Part shown: one piece after another, positions 8,870 through 18,141 of the stretch
Numbering within the stretch: position 1 is the first letter of the stretch
Layout: each line of letters starts with the position of its first letter
From: Lachnoclostridium sp. An14
Lineage (GTDB): Bacteria > Bacillota > Clostridia > Lachnospirales > Lachnospiraceae
Length of the DNA stretch: 64,000 nucleotides
Direction of reading: 5' to 3'
NCBI RefSeq assembly: GCF_002160755.1
Contig: NZ_NFLE01000011.1
Location: forward strand, 1-64,000
Translations under genes and position numbers: made by a program
The notes under the pieces: model-generated
Told to the model about the DNA's origin: nothing
Database searches by the model: none
Seen by the model: only the letters and a program-made list of their open reading frames with translations

Positions 8870-10648
8870 ATGGGCTCGTACCCGGATGAATTTCCCTTCG
8901 GTATCATGGAAGTTGTGGAACTGCTGCACCTGCGGGTCAGGCGCCAGCAGGCAAACAGCGTCTATGTGGACTGCCCGTTCTGCGGCGACCGCCGCGGGCG
9001 GATGAATGTCAATTTCGTCAAAAATGTCTGGCGGTGCAATCACTGCGACGAACATGGCGGAATGCTGGCGCTATATGCAAAATTGAATCACACGACGACC
9101 TCTGACGCTTATTGGGAAATTGCAGAAGCTCTGTGTGACAATACCCACGAGGAACACGCACGCTCCGGGAATGAAGCCCAACAGCAGCCGGTCAGCACCG
9201 GGTCCCCATCTTCGGGGGCCCGGGCGGCCGCTGCAGGTCATTCTTCTTCCGAGCGAAAAACTGTGCCGCAGTCGGACAAAGCCAGCCCGGCCGAGATCCA
9301 CCAGACGCTATCCCTACTGCTGGCCCAGCTTACGCTGCGGCCGGCACATCGGGAACATCTGCGCTCACCAAAGCGTGGGCTGTCTGATGAACAAATCGAG
9401 GCGCTGGGCTTTAAGAGTACCCCGCCGCCCTTCTTATGCCGCTCTATCACGGACCGGCTGATCAGGCAGGGCTGCAGGGTGCAGGGCGTACCCGGATTTT
9501 ACCGGGACGACAGCGGCCATTGGACAATGGCATTTTATAAGAAGACCTCCGGCATTCTGATCCCCGCCGTAGGCTTTGACGGGCGGCTGCAGGGATTCCA
9601 GATCATGCTGGATGTGCCGCTGAAACACAAGGATGACCCGCCGGAGAAACCGGGGGCCAAGTACATCTGGTTTTCCTCTTCCTCAAAGACAGACGGGACA
9701 GGCTCCGGCAGCCCGGTACATCTGATCGGTGACCCATCCGCCCGGGTGGTCTATGTGATCGAGGGGCTGCTGAAAGCAGATATTTCCCATTGTCTGACCG
9801 GGCGCACCTTTGCCGCGATTGCCGGGGCCAACAACACCAGCCCGCTGGACCCGTTGTTTGCCCTTTTGGCGCAGAACGGCACGGAGGAAATCATTGAAGC
9901 CCACGATATGGACAAGTACAACAATCAAATGACGATGGCCGGGGCGTCGAAAATTTATCTGACGGCCCGGAAGTATGGCATGAACTGCCGGAGGCTGACC
10001 TGGAATCCCAACTATAAGGGATTTGACGATTGGCAGCTGGCACTTCGCCGGGAAAATCAACGGAGAAAGGAGATCGATAGACTTAGTTTTAAGGCGCAGT
10101 ACCTCCGCGGTTTGTGTGAACTGGCGCATATTGAGGACTGCATCGAACTATGGCAGCACTTGGCTGAAAACAAAACCTGCCTGACGGAGTATCTTGGTTT
10201 GACCAGAGAGGAACATGAAACCTTCCTGCGGCAAGGCAGGGATGCCCTCGGCACCCTGCTGGAACCCCAGCGGCGGAAACAGAGATTTGTGCTCTATCAG
10301 TTGGAACTGGACGAGCAAAAAGCGATCCCATTTGCTTTCAAGGAACTTGCGGCGCTGCAAAAGGCCGGCTATGAACAGCCGCCCGCCGCCATGTACCGCA
10401 TGGCCGGGTCTGGCGAAGTCTACTGCCCGGTGGAACAGAGCGACGCAGAGATTTTGAAGCGCCTGTTTGCTGACTGCCGGGAGGAACTGCCGGAGGGCTG
10501 CCACGGGCGGCCAATGGCGCTCTCTGATGTGGTAGAACTGGACCATTCTCCACGAAGGATCTACTACTATGTCAATGGGGAGCATGAATTTCCGCAGGTC
10601 AAGTTTTCCCCCATGCTTGCCAAAAAGGACATCAAAGAAGGGACATAA
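8870..10648 (+). CDS. CHC2 zinc-finger / Toprim-like primase-type protein
   Basis: 592 residues. The N-terminus has a CHC2-type zinc ribbon (CPFCGDRRG, about residues 38-46, and CNHCDEHGG, about 55-63), the module that contacts template DNA in bacterial primases. The middle carries a Toprim-like region (VVYVIEGLLKADIS, FAAIAGANN, IIEAHDMDKYNNQMT) as in DUF3854-type proteins. The C-terminal ~230 residues are helical and unassigned. No helicase motor is fused. It probably primes replication of the element or its transferred strand. Start ATG 8870 has GGGAGG upstream. Confidence 0.85.
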   Translation: MGSYPDEFPFGIMEVVELLHLRVRRQQANSVYVDCPFCGDRRGRMNVNFVKNVWRCNHCDEHGGMLALYAKLNHTTTSDAYWEIAEALCDNTHEEHARSGNEAQQQPVSTGSPSSGARAAAAGHSSSERKTVPQSDKASPAEIHQTLSLLLAQLTLRPAHREHLRSPKRGLSDEQIEALGFKSTPPPFLCRSITDRLIRQGCRVQGVPGFYRDDSGHWTMAFYKKTSGILIPAVGFDGRLQGFQIMLDVPLKHKDDPPEKPGAKYIWFSSSSKTDGTGSGSPVHLIGDPSARVVYVIEGLLKADISHCLTGRTFAAIAGANNTSPLDPLFALLAQNGTEEIIEAHDMDKYNNQMTMAGASKIYLTARKYGMNCRRLTWNPNYKGFDDWQLALRRENQRRKEIDRLSFKAQYLRGLCELAHIEDCIELWQHLAENKTCLTEYLGLTREEHETFLRQGRDALGTLLEPQRRKQRFVLYQLELDEQKAIPFAFKELAALQKAGYEQPPAAMYRMAGSGEVYCPVEQSDAEILKRLFADCREELPEGCHGRPMALSDVVELDHSPRRIYYYVNGEHEFPQVKFSPMLAKKDIKEGT

Positions 10649-10658
10649 AGAGGCTTCA

Positions 10659-10910
10659 ATGGTTGTTGTGAATGAGACGAAGAGAGGGCAACTTCTGGCG
10701 CTTCTGGAGCAATGCGCCCATCTGAACGCTGATGTGCGGCCCCGCACGGATAAGGGATATTTTACGGTGACGGTCCCGCCGCCGTGGAATGGCCCGGCCC
10801 AGCGGAAAGCCCAGGAGGTGCAGGACAGGATCAAAAAGTGGTCGGAGCAGTATCCCAATGTGATATGTTACTGTTTCGACAGCTTCAGCACACTACTCTA
10901 TGTGCTGTGA
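10659..10910 (+). CDS. small uncharacterised protein (83 aa)
   Basis: Starts at ATG 10659 behind AAAGAGG, 10 bases after the primase-like gene, and ends before a strong terminator. The sequence (GYFTVTVPPPWNGPAQRKAQEVQ, ending YCFDSFSTLLYVL) has no family I know. Its position suggests translation with the upstream gene. Confidence 0.6.
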   Translation: MVVVNETKRGQLLALLEQCAHLNADVRPRTDKGYFTVTVPPPWNGPAQRKAQEVQDRIKKWSEQYPNVICYCFDSFSTLLYVL

Positions 10911-10922
10911 CACAGGTAAACG

Positions 10923-10963
10923 ATGGCATGGAACAGGTTTTATCCTGATCCATGCCATTTTTG
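10923..10963 (+). terminator. internal terminator hairpin before pcfK
   Basis: A 9-bp stem (10923-10931 with 10950-10958) with an inner CAGG/CCTG pair and a T5 tail. It would separate the DNA-processing block from pcfK-pcfJ, or reduce read-through. Confidence 0.75.
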
Positions 10964-10983
10964 TCAACGGAAAGGAGTTTATT

Positions 10984-11958
10984 ATGGGATATTTTTCGGA
11001 AATGTCGCTGGATATGCAGGAAGGCCGCAAACCGTCTGCCGCCTCGCTCACCCGCGAGTGCGCTTTTGAGGACGGGGAGAACTTTGACGAGCTGCCGGTG
11101 CCGCCGGCTGACCGTCAGCCCGTACCGCCTGCCGCAGAGCCGGCGCCGCAGCCTGCTTTTGAGGACGATGAAGATTTGAGCGAGGTCCCGGAAAAGCAGG
11201 GACAGCCTGACGAGGCAGGGCCCCCCGCTGAAGAAACCGATGACGGGGACAATGCCGATGAGGGGCAGGCGGAGCCTGCCAAGGCCGATACCTCCAATGC
11301 GGACGCTGACGAGGAACAGCGACGTGCCGAGCATGAGGCCGCCGAAGCCAAACGGAAGGCTGAGTGGGAGGCGAAACAGGCGGAAAAGAAGAAGGCCCTG
11401 CAGGAACAGATGGACCGCTTGGCCGCCATGAGTGACGATGAGGTGGTGGCTGCCTCCATGCAGCGGGTCAGCGGCGATGTGGAAAAGCTGACCCGGCGCA
11501 ATATGAAGGAGTGCGTGTCGGAGTATATCCAGACCAAGTGCCTGGAAGACCCGGCATTTGCCCGTCTCACCATGCACCCGAAGAAAACGATGGTCCATTG
11601 TTTCCAATACATCAGCCGCAAGGCATGGGAGTACATCCAGGACGAATTGAAAGCAAACGGCATCCAGCCGGGCCAGGGCAGCCAGGGGTATGGCTGCGAT
11701 ATTCCGGATGACCTGTGCTATCAGTGGTCGGAGGACTATTTCCGCGATCCGGACGCCAAAGAGGACCAGGAGCAGGAAGAAAAATTTGTCCCCCGCCCCT
11801 ACTATGGCAAGTCTTCCGTGAAGTCCTCCAAGAAAAAGAAAACCGAGAAAAAACCTGCTGAGAAGAAAAAGCCGGAGCCTAAGCCGGCGCCGGAGAAAAA
11901 GCCTTCTGCTGACGGGCAGATGTCTCTGATGGATTTTGGCATGGCAAAAGCAGGCTGA
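10984..11958 (+). CDS. PcfK-like protein
   Basis: 324 residues. The first half is acidic and Pro-rich, then a charged coiled coil (EEQRRAEHEAAEAKRKAEWEA-like, about residues 110-145). The C-terminal domain has the PcfK pattern: a helix before YIQTKCLEDPAFARLTMHPKK, a Gly-rich loop, DDLCYQWSEDYF, a Lys-rich tail and the terminal QMSLMDF motif. PcfK is encoded with PcfJ on pCF10-like plasmids and many Gram-positive ICEs; its biochemical role is not established. pcfJ follows one gene later. ATG 10984 is placed by AAAGGAG eight bases upstream. Confidence 0.78.
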   Translation: MGYFSEMSLDMQEGRKPSAASLTRECAFEDGENFDELPVPPADRQPVPPAAEPAPQPAFEDDEDLSEVPEKQGQPDEAGPPAEETDDGDNADEGQAEPAKADTSNADADEEQRRAEHEAAEAKRKAEWEAKQAEKKKALQEQMDRLAAMSDDEVVAASMQRVSGDVEKLTRRNMKECVSEYIQTKCLEDPAFARLTMHPKKTMVHCFQYISRKAWEYIQDELKANGIQPGQGSQGYGCDIPDDLCYQWSEDYFRDPDAKEDQEQEEKFVPRPYYGKSSVKSSKKKKTEKKPAEKKKPEPKPAPEKKPSADGQMSLMDFGMAKAG

Positions 11959-11969
11959 GGAGGCAGAGC

Positions 11970-12515
11970 ATGATTGCATATAAAGGGTTTCGTCCCGGCA
12001 TGATCTGCATTGATTACCAGTTTCAGATGGGCCTCAATGTGACTGATAAGGCCAACTGCCGGCAAAATGGCTTCCACTGTGCGGAGAACCCGCTGGATTG
12101 CCTGAACTATTACGGAGATATCGACCATTCGGAATATTATATCGTCAATGCCGGCGGGGACATTGACGAGGACGAGGTAGATTCCAAAATCTCCTGCACT
12201 GAGCTGACGGTCCTCAAACGGCTGACGAAAGAGGAACTGCTTCTCCATGGCCTCGCTTTTATGGCAGACCATCCCAAGCGGGAATGGAACAGCCATGTGC
12301 GGAAAGACCAGGCAGAGGCGTGTGACGGTTATGCGGCCGTCCGCGGCGCTGATCCCATAGCCAAGGGCCGCCGGAAAGGCGATGTGTTGGCGTTTGCCAA
12401 GGAAGACCCGGCCACCGGCTGCATCCAGCAGATCGTGGTGGCTACCATTGATGGAAAGACACTTCTGCCCAATGTCTGGTATGGGGTGGATCTTGAGAAA
12501 AGGATGGTGAGTTAA
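11970..12515 (+). CDS. DUF7666-like protein
   Basis: 181 residues, with an N-terminal region of the type MIAYKGFRPGMICIDYQFQ then NGFHCAENPLDCLNYYG, which I associate with DUF7666 proteins found beside replication genes of phages and ICEs. The C-terminal part (IQQIVVATIDGKTLLPNVWY) is probably a small beta domain. Function is unknown. It lies between pcfK and pcfJ with short gaps, so it is part of that unit. Confidence 0.65.
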   Translation: MIAYKGFRPGMICIDYQFQMGLNVTDKANCRQNGFHCAENPLDCLNYYGDIDHSEYYIVNAGGDIDEDEVDSKISCTELTVLKRLTKEELLLHGLAFMADHPKREWNSHVRKDQAEACDGYAAVRGADPIAKGRRKGDVLAFAKEDPATGCIQQIVVATIDGKTLLPNVWYGVDLEKRMVS

Positions 12516-12516
12516 T

Positions 12517-14709
12517 TTGAAGAAATCCATGCTTCAAGCGATGCCGGCGCTGACGGCATCGCAGGAGATGAAAGAAGTGGCGATAGCGGATGAGCCAAAA
12601 AAGGAGACGACTTATTATGGCCACACCTATACTACCCGCACCTATTTCGCGTTTATGAACTGTCTGGTGCAGGATGGCGTTCTGAAAGCCGCCTTTTTTC
12701 TGCCGGATCATCTGCGGCTGGATGGTAATAATCCTGCTTATGAGGTATTTATCGACAAGGAAAACCGCCAGTTTTTGACCTACGATCACTTGGAGAAAAA
12801 GTGGCGGGATGCAAAACTGGACCGTTTGGAATGGCCTGGCAGGAACTACTACGCTACCTGCTGGGTCAGCGAGGAAGATGCGGCCTTGGTTCAAGACTAT
12901 TTTTCCGGCGAGCGCGGTGGCGATCTCGGCATTCTCGACTTTCAGAGGAATGTGAGGGACGAACAGCTGGAACGGCGCCACAAACGGATCACTGACCCAT
13001 GGGACAAGGATCTGGCGCAGGTGCCGAAATTGCCAAAAGATTGGAAGCGGTGGGCCGACAAGGTGGCCGTGCGGGAAAATTTTATATTTTACCATTACAA
13101 GCGCGGCGGAGCCAAAACCGGTTACTGCACTTTCTGCGGGAAGGAGGTGCCCATTTCCGGGCATCCCTACCACAACAAAGAGGGACGCTGTATCCGCTGC
13201 CGCCATCCTGTGGTGTTCAAGGCTTTGGGGCGCGCAGGCTATTTTCAAACAGATAAGTATTATGCTTATCTGGTCCAGCGGTGCAGGGATGGATTTGTCG
13301 TTCGGGAATTCCGGGCGGACAGGACCTACCGAAAGGATACCCTGCCGCACAGCGAGCCCTATTGGCATGAGTTCCGGCGTTCGATTTATGACCGCACCGG
13401 CGAAATCCGTTCCTATTACTGGGGGATGTACTGCCAGCGGGAAACACGCTGGATCGCGGGAAGCCCCTGCTATTATGCTTATTATGGTGATCAATCCGGC
13501 CGGGTATATGGAAAGACTTTGCCCAGCCTGGAGAAAAAAGAACTTCGTCAAACCGGCTTGGCCGAGTGGATACGAAGCCATCCGATCACTGATCCCGAAA
13601 AATACCTGGCAGTCTGGAAAAGGCTTCCCCAGATGGAGCAGATCTGGAAGGCTGGACTGCAGCGGCTGACAAAGGAGTGTTTCCATAACTGCGACAACGT
13701 GCGGAAGCTGGTGCTGAACCCCAGTGAGCCCGGGCTGATCCGCGCTCTGGGCCTGGATGCCTCAAAATTCCGCCGCCTGCGTCAGATGGATGGAGACACA
13801 GAAACTTTGGCCTGGCTGCAGCTTGAGAAGCGGACCGGACAGCGTATTACGGACGACATGCTGCGCTGGAGCAAAAAGGAACAGATCAGCGCCAAGGATC
13901 TGGTGTTTATCGCAGACCGAATGAGCCTGGTGCAGATCAAAAATTATCTGGAGCGGCAAAAAGAGTATTTTGATGGCAGCTGCCAGCAGGCGCTGACCAC
14001 CTGGCAGGACTATCTTGCTATGGCGGAACGGCTGCACTATGACACCAGCGATGAGATCGTCTACCGTGTGCGCAAACTGCGCCAGCGGCACGATGAACTG
14101 GTCCTTCAGAGTGAAGCCGGGAGCCTGGAAGAGCAGGCGTCGAAAATGGCGGCGAAATATCCCCATGTCAATGCCATCTGTGTGGAACTGCAGGAAAAAT
14201 ATGCCTACAGCGATGACGACTACACGGTGCTTGCGCCCCAAGACATCTTTGAAATCATCAAGGAGGGGCGGATGCTTCATCACTGTGTCGGCAATGATGG
14301 CGCCGGCGAGCGGTACTATGACCGCATGGAACGCCGGGAAAGCTTCATCATGTTCCTGCGCCGGACGGAGGAACCTAACGATCCCTACTATACTCTGGAG
14401 ATTGAACCAGATGGAACAGTTCGTCAGAAGCGCACTTTGTTTGATCGGCAGTATGAAGATATTGAACAGGCAACAGAATTCCTGATCAAATGGCAGAAGG
14501 TCATTGCGGCCCGCCTTACCGGCCGCGACCTGAAGCTGGCCGAACGGAGCCGTGAGCTGCGGAAAGAGGAATTTATCCAGATGCGAAAAGACCGTGTGAT
14601 TATCCACACCGGGCATCTGGCTGGCCGTCTGCTGGCAGATGTGCTGCTGGCCGACTTAATGGAAAATACGGAAGTCATGCAGCCGCAGGCGTTACCTGCC
14701 GCCGCGTGA
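12517..14709 (+). CDS. pcfJ: PcfJ domain protein
   Basis: 730 residues. A treble-clef-like zinc site sits in the N-terminal half (CTFCGKEVP and CIRCRHP, about residues 205-230). The C-terminal part carries the PcfJ signature: EGRMLHHCVGND, then FIMFLRRTEEPNDPYYTLEI. PcfJ proteins occur with PcfK on conjugative plasmids and ICEs; their activity is unknown, though a conserved His-Cys pair and zinc ribbon suggest a nucleic-acid enzyme. The start is TTG 12517 behind AAAGGATGG; ATG 12529 is an alternative. Confidence 0.85.
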   Translation: MKKSMLQAMPALTASQEMKEVAIADEPKKETTYYGHTYTTRTYFAFMNCLVQDGVLKAAFFLPDHLRLDGNNPAYEVFIDKENRQFLTYDHLEKKWRDAKLDRLEWPGRNYYATCWVSEEDAALVQDYFSGERGGDLGILDFQRNVRDEQLERRHKRITDPWDKDLAQVPKLPKDWKRWADKVAVRENFIFYHYKRGGAKTGYCTFCGKEVPISGHPYHNKEGRCIRCRHPVVFKALGRAGYFQTDKYYAYLVQRCRDGFVVREFRADRTYRKDTLPHSEPYWHEFRRSIYDRTGEIRSYYWGMYCQRETRWIAGSPCYYAYYGDQSGRVYGKTLPSLEKKELRQTGLAEWIRSHPITDPEKYLAVWKRLPQMEQIWKAGLQRLTKECFHNCDNVRKLVLNPSEPGLIRALGLDASKFRRLRQMDGDTETLAWLQLEKRTGQRITDDMLRWSKKEQISAKDLVFIADRMSLVQIKNYLERQKEYFDGSCQQALTTWQDYLAMAERLHYDTSDEIVYRVRKLRQRHDELVLQSEAGSLEEQASKMAAKYPHVNAICVELQEKYAYSDDDYTVLAPQDIFEIIKEGRMLHHCVGNDGAGERYYDRMERRESFIMFLRRTEEPNDPYYTLEIEPDGTVRQKRTLFDRQYEDIEQATEFLIKWQKVIAARLTGRDLKLAERSRELRKEEFIQMRKDRVIIHTGHLAGRLLADVLLADLMENTEVMQPQALPAAA

Positions 14710-14721
14710 GACAGGTTCAAT

Positions 14722-14755
14722 GGCCGGGCGTCCTTTGGGGCGTCCGGCCCACTTT
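14722..14755 (+). terminator. GC-rich terminator-like hairpin after pcfJ
   Basis: A 9-bp stem with one G-U pair (14722-14730 with 14741-14749), then a short CACTTTTAT tail. The T-run is short, so partial termination or transcript stabilisation is more likely than a full stop. Confidence 0.5.
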
Positions 14756-14774
14756 TATAGAATGGAGGTCCCTG

Positions 14775-15257
14775 ATGGGGAAAAAAGGATTTGAGTATGA
14801 GATACGCGGTTACAGATATGCGCCTGAGAGTTTCCGTGCTTTTAAAGGGCTGCCGGGACAGAAAATGGAGCAGATCCCATTGTCAGACGAACAGCGTCAG
14901 AAGATGGGCTATCTCTGCCTGACCCAAGGCGGCAAAGCCGGCATGGCCTATGTAAAACGCATCGAGCGGGAACGGGCGCGAAAATGCCATTACTACAAAA
15001 CCTATGGCTTTTTTCTCAAAGACGAACCGCACAGGTATGTGTATTGCCCCAGCCTTTGGTGCAGGGAGAGCGATACTCCAGAGGCACGACTGGATATCCT
15101 GCGCCTCTATCGGGAGCATCTGGCCCAGACCGGCGGGCGTATCGAACAGAGTACGCAATGTGAGTTTGACGAACATTTCCGCCCAGTTCATGTGCGGAAA
15201 AATTATGTGGTTGCCGATTTGAGCCGGCCGCTTGTGGTCTGGCTCTATGCGGCGTGA
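14775..15257 (+). CDS. uncharacterised protein (160 aa)
   Basis: Begins at ATG 14775 with AATGGAGG upstream. The sequence is mixed and soluble (RGYRYAPESFRAFKGLPGQK, LCLTQGGKAGMAYVKRIERE, ending SRPLVVWLYAA). It is not recognised. It is the first of three small, tightly packed genes leading into the ligase gene. Confidence 0.65.
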   Translation: MGKKGFEYEIRGYRYAPESFRAFKGLPGQKMEQIPLSDEQRQKMGYLCLTQGGKAGMAYVKRIERERARKCHYYKTYGFFLKDEPHRYVYCPSLWCRESDTPEARLDILRLYREHLAQTGGRIEQSTQCEFDEHFRPVHVRKNYVVADLSRPLVVWLYAA

Positions 15258-15268
15258 AAGGAGAGAAA

Positions 15269-15487
15269 ATGAAACAGCTTGGCAATTTGGCTGTGGTCTG
15301 CGCCCAGCGCCCTGATGTGCTGATGCAGATTTATGGCAGCGAGGTAAGCGTTCATGTGAGAGAAGGGCCGGAACGGGCCGTCTTCTCCACAAAATGGGAT
15401 GATGATGAGGCGATCCAGCACATCATCCGGGAACTGAATTTTGGCCGGTATGCCCCGGACAGGGAAAGGATGGTGCGGCATGATTAA
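15269..15487 (+). CDS. uncharacterised small protein (72 aa)
   Basis: ATG 15269 follows GAAAGGAGAG. Short beta-rich sequence (LAVVCAQRPDVLMQIYGSEV). Its end overlaps the next gene by eight bases, a sign of translational coupling. No family recognised. Confidence 0.6.
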   Translation: MKQLGNLAVVCAQRPDVLMQIYGSEVSVHVREGPERAVFSTKWDDDEAIQHIIRELNFGRYAPDRERMVRHD

Positions 15488-15800
15488 AAACCTGAACCAG
15501 CTCAAACGCGCTCTTCGGCCTGGTATTCGTCTGGAAGTCACCGGCCATTGCCGCCCTTCCTGTATCGGGCAGCTGCGGGAAGTCACATGGGTCAACACCC
15601 AGGGCTTCTACACCAAGATACTGACCCCGCCTGATCCCCGGATCAATGCGGCAAATGACGGGCGCGGTTCCCTCATTTGGTGGGGGCCGGCCGGCACATG
15701 GGAATTTGAGGACGGCGTATGCAGTTCTTATACTTACGGCAAACATACGGCGGAGGCACTGATTATGGCCTTTCGCGTTTTAGAAAAGGAGGCGGCCTGA
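15480..15800 (+). CDS. uncharacterised small protein (106 aa)
   Basis: ATG 15480 has AAAGGA upstream. The protein (LRPGIRLEVTGHCRPSCIGQ, GSLIWWGPAGTWEFEDG) looks like a small beta barrel. Its stop TGA shares one base with the ATG of the ligase gene, so the two are coupled. Not recognised. Confidence 0.6.
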   Translation: MIKNLNQLKRALRPGIRLEVTGHCRPSCIGQLREVTWVNTQGFYTKILTPPDPRINAANDGRGSLIWWGPAGTWEFEDGVCSSYTYGKHTAEALIMAFRVLEKEAA

Positions 15801-17821
15801 TGGACCAGAATTTGTTAATGAAGCAGCGGGAGCTGAACGACCGGCTCAACCGCTACCGGAATGAGTATTACAATCTCAACAGCCCCAGCGTCAGCGATGC
15901 GGTCTATGACCGATTGTTTGAGGAGCTGCAGGACCTGGAAAGTGCAACGGGCGTCCAGATGTCAAATTCGCCCACCAATACCGTGGGATACCCGGCGGTC
16001 AGCAAACTGGAAAAAACAAATCACTCGATTCCGCTGCTGTCTCTGGATAAAGTGAAGAATGCGGAGGATTTGTGCCGCTTTATGGGAGAGCATCAGGTGA
16101 TGTTCATGCTCAAGTTGGACGGCCTTACCATCAAGCTGACCTATGAAGGGGGCAAATTGGTGGAGGCAGCTACCCGGGGCGACGGTGATGTGGGCGAAAT
16201 CGTGACCCACAACACCCGCGCTATTGGCGGCATCCCCGAGAATATCCAATATGAAGACCGCCTGGTGGTCACCGGCGAGGCGTTCATCCGCCCCAGCGAT
16301 TTTGAACAGCTGAAGACCACTCTGGTGGACAGCGATGGGAAACCCTACAAGAACGGCCGCAATCTGGCGGCCGGCTCAGTGCGCCTGTTTGACGCCGGGA
16401 CCTGTCTGGGACGGCGACTGATGTTCATGCCGTTCAATGTGCTGGAGGGCATGGAGGAATTGCCTCGCAAGTCGGAGCGCCTCAAGGCGCTGCGGCCGCT
16501 GGGCTTTCTGCCCTGCAAGTACATGGTCACCAAGCGCCCTTTGACGCAGAAGGAAACCGAGGACGGTATCCGTCAGCTCAAGGAGTATGCGGCGGACGCT
16601 GATATTCCCATCGACGGTATCGTTATTACTTACAACGACATCGCGCTGTCCAAAAGCTGCGGGCGCACGGGCCATCACTACAAGGACGGCCTTGCCTTCA
16701 AATTTGAGGATGATTTGTTCCAGACAAAGCTCCAGACGATTGAATGGACGCCCGGCCGCACCGGCGAGATTGCCCCGGTTGCCATTTTTGAGCCGGTGGA
16801 GATCGACGGATGCGAAGTGTCCAGAGCCAGCCTGCACAACCTGTCCTTCATTGAGGATCTGGAATTGGCGCCGGGCTGCCGTATCCTGGTGAGCAAACGA
16901 AACATGATCATTCCCCATGTGGAGGAAAACCTGGACCGGGGCAATTTTTCTATGGATGCCGTGATCCCGCACCAGTGCCCCTGCTGCGGAGAGCCGACCA
17001 GAATCCACGAAACCAGTGGCCGCGGTGAAAACGGTGAGGAACGGGTCATCAAGACCCTGTTCTGCGACAACGCCGCCTGCGAGACCCGGCGCCTTAAACA
17101 ATTCGTCCATTTTGTGAGCAAAAAGGCCATGAACATTGAGGGACTGTCGGAAGGAACGCTGGAAAAGCTGATTGGCCGCGGCTGGATTCACAGCTATCTG
17201 GACATTTACCGCCTGGACCAGCATAGGGACGAGATCATCCGAATGGAAGGCTTTGGCGAAAAATCCTGGCAGCGTCTTTGGGACGCCATCCAGCAGAGCC
17301 GCAGCACGACATTCGAGCGGTATGTTATCGCTATGGACATCCCGATGATTGGCAATACCGCCAGCAGAGCACTTTGCCGGGAATTTCACGGCAGTCTGGA
17401 TGAATTCCGGGATGCCGTCTATGGAGGCTATGACTTCCGGCAGCTCCCGGACTTTGGGGAGACGCTGCACAACAACATTCAGGAATGGTTCAACGAGGAA
17501 GAAAATTTCTGTATTTGGGAGGAATTGCAGCTGATGATGAACATTCAGAAACCGGTGGAGGCCAACAACCAGACTATCAACAGGGACAATTCTTTTTCCG
17601 GAAAGACCATTGTGGTCACGGGAAAGGTCGAGCCTTACACCCGCAACGAGATGAACAGCCTGATCGCCTCATTGGGGGCAGTGGCCGGCAGTTCGGTGAC
17701 CCGCAAGACCGATTATCTGGTCTGCGGCGAGAAAGCCGGCAGCAAGCTGTCCAAGGCGCGGGAACTGGGTATCCCGGTGCTGACGCCGGAAGAATTTTTC
17801 TGCATGGCCGGTGTGGCTTAA
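15800..17821 (+). CDS. ligA: NAD-dependent DNA ligase (element-borne)
   Basis: 673 residues with the full LigA architecture: N-terminal Ia domain (YNLNSPSVSDAVYDRLFEEL), adenylation domain with KLDG (residues 105-108, Lys105 the expected AMP acceptor), OB fold, a four-Cys zinc finger (CPCCGEP, then CDNAACETRR), helix-hairpin-helix region and a C-terminal BRCT domain (GKTIVVTGKVEPYTRNEMN). It seals nicks using NAD+. The length is normal and the catalytic residues are intact, so it should be active. A host has its own chromosomal ligA; this is an accessory copy in the element's DNA-processing operon. ATG 15800 overlaps the previous stop. Confidence 0.94.
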   Translation: MDQNLLMKQRELNDRLNRYRNEYYNLNSPSVSDAVYDRLFEELQDLESATGVQMSNSPTNTVGYPAVSKLEKTNHSIPLLSLDKVKNAEDLCRFMGEHQVMFMLKLDGLTIKLTYEGGKLVEAATRGDGDVGEIVTHNTRAIGGIPENIQYEDRLVVTGEAFIRPSDFEQLKTTLVDSDGKPYKNGRNLAAGSVRLFDAGTCLGRRLMFMPFNVLEGMEELPRKSERLKALRPLGFLPCKYMVTKRPLTQKETEDGIRQLKEYAADADIPIDGIVITYNDIALSKSCGRTGHHYKDGLAFKFEDDLFQTKLQTIEWTPGRTGEIAPVAIFEPVEIDGCEVSRASLHNLSFIEDLELAPGCRILVSKRNMIIPHVEENLDRGNFSMDAVIPHQCPCCGEPTRIHETSGRGENGEERVIKTLFCDNAACETRRLKQFVHFVSKKAMNIEGLSEGTLEKLIGRGWIHSYLDIYRLDQHRDEIIRMEGFGEKSWQRLWDAIQQSRSTTFERYVIAMDIPMIGNTASRALCREFHGSLDEFRDAVYGGYDFRQLPDFGETLHNNIQEWFNEEENFCIWEELQLMMNIQKPVEANNQTINRDNSFSGKTIVVTGKVEPYTRNEMNSLIASLGAVAGSSVTRKTDYLVCGEKAGSKLSKARELGIPVLTPEEFFCMAGVA

Positions 17822-17849
17822 CACGCCGGGTCATCAGAGTTTGACAATG

Positions 17850-17885
17850 GGGAGAGGGCGATCTGCGCCCTCTCCCTATATTTTT
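17850..17885 (+). terminator. terminator-like hairpin after ligA
   Basis: A perfect 11-bp stem (17850-17860 with 17866-17876) with a 5-base loop, followed by TATATTTTTAT. It lies 30 bases after the ligA stop and 25 before the next start. Confidence 0.65.
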
Positions 17886-17900
17886 ATGGAGGAACACCAT

Positions 17901-18125
17901 ATGGAAAGAAAGTATTTCATCCCTGTTGTCAATCGCGTTTACACCAACCGCAATGACAGGCAATACCGCTGCACCGGCGTTGTAGAGAGCAGCCGCCCGT
18001 GGGAAACGGTAGCCTATTTCACAAGGCTGTCCGACGGCTGGAGCCTGACTGCGCACGGACCGCAAATTTACGAAGATGGGACGATTGAATGGAACTATTC
18101 TACCGGCGGGCATTGGCCGCAGTGA
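17901..18125 (+). CDS. uncharacterised small protein (74 aa)
   Basis: ATG 17901 is behind ATGGAGGA. The sequence (ERKYFIPVVNRVYTNRNDRQ, TRLSDGWSLTAHGPQIYEDG) suggests a small beta domain. It ends 16 bases before the start of the large 705-residue gene and is the lead gene of the final block of the operon. Not recognised. Confidence 0.6.
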   Translation: MERKYFIPVVNRVYTNRNDRQYRCTGVVESSRPWETVAYFTRLSDGWSLTAHGPQIYEDGTIEWNYSTGGHWPQ

Positions 18126-18141
18126 AAAGGAGGGAAATATT

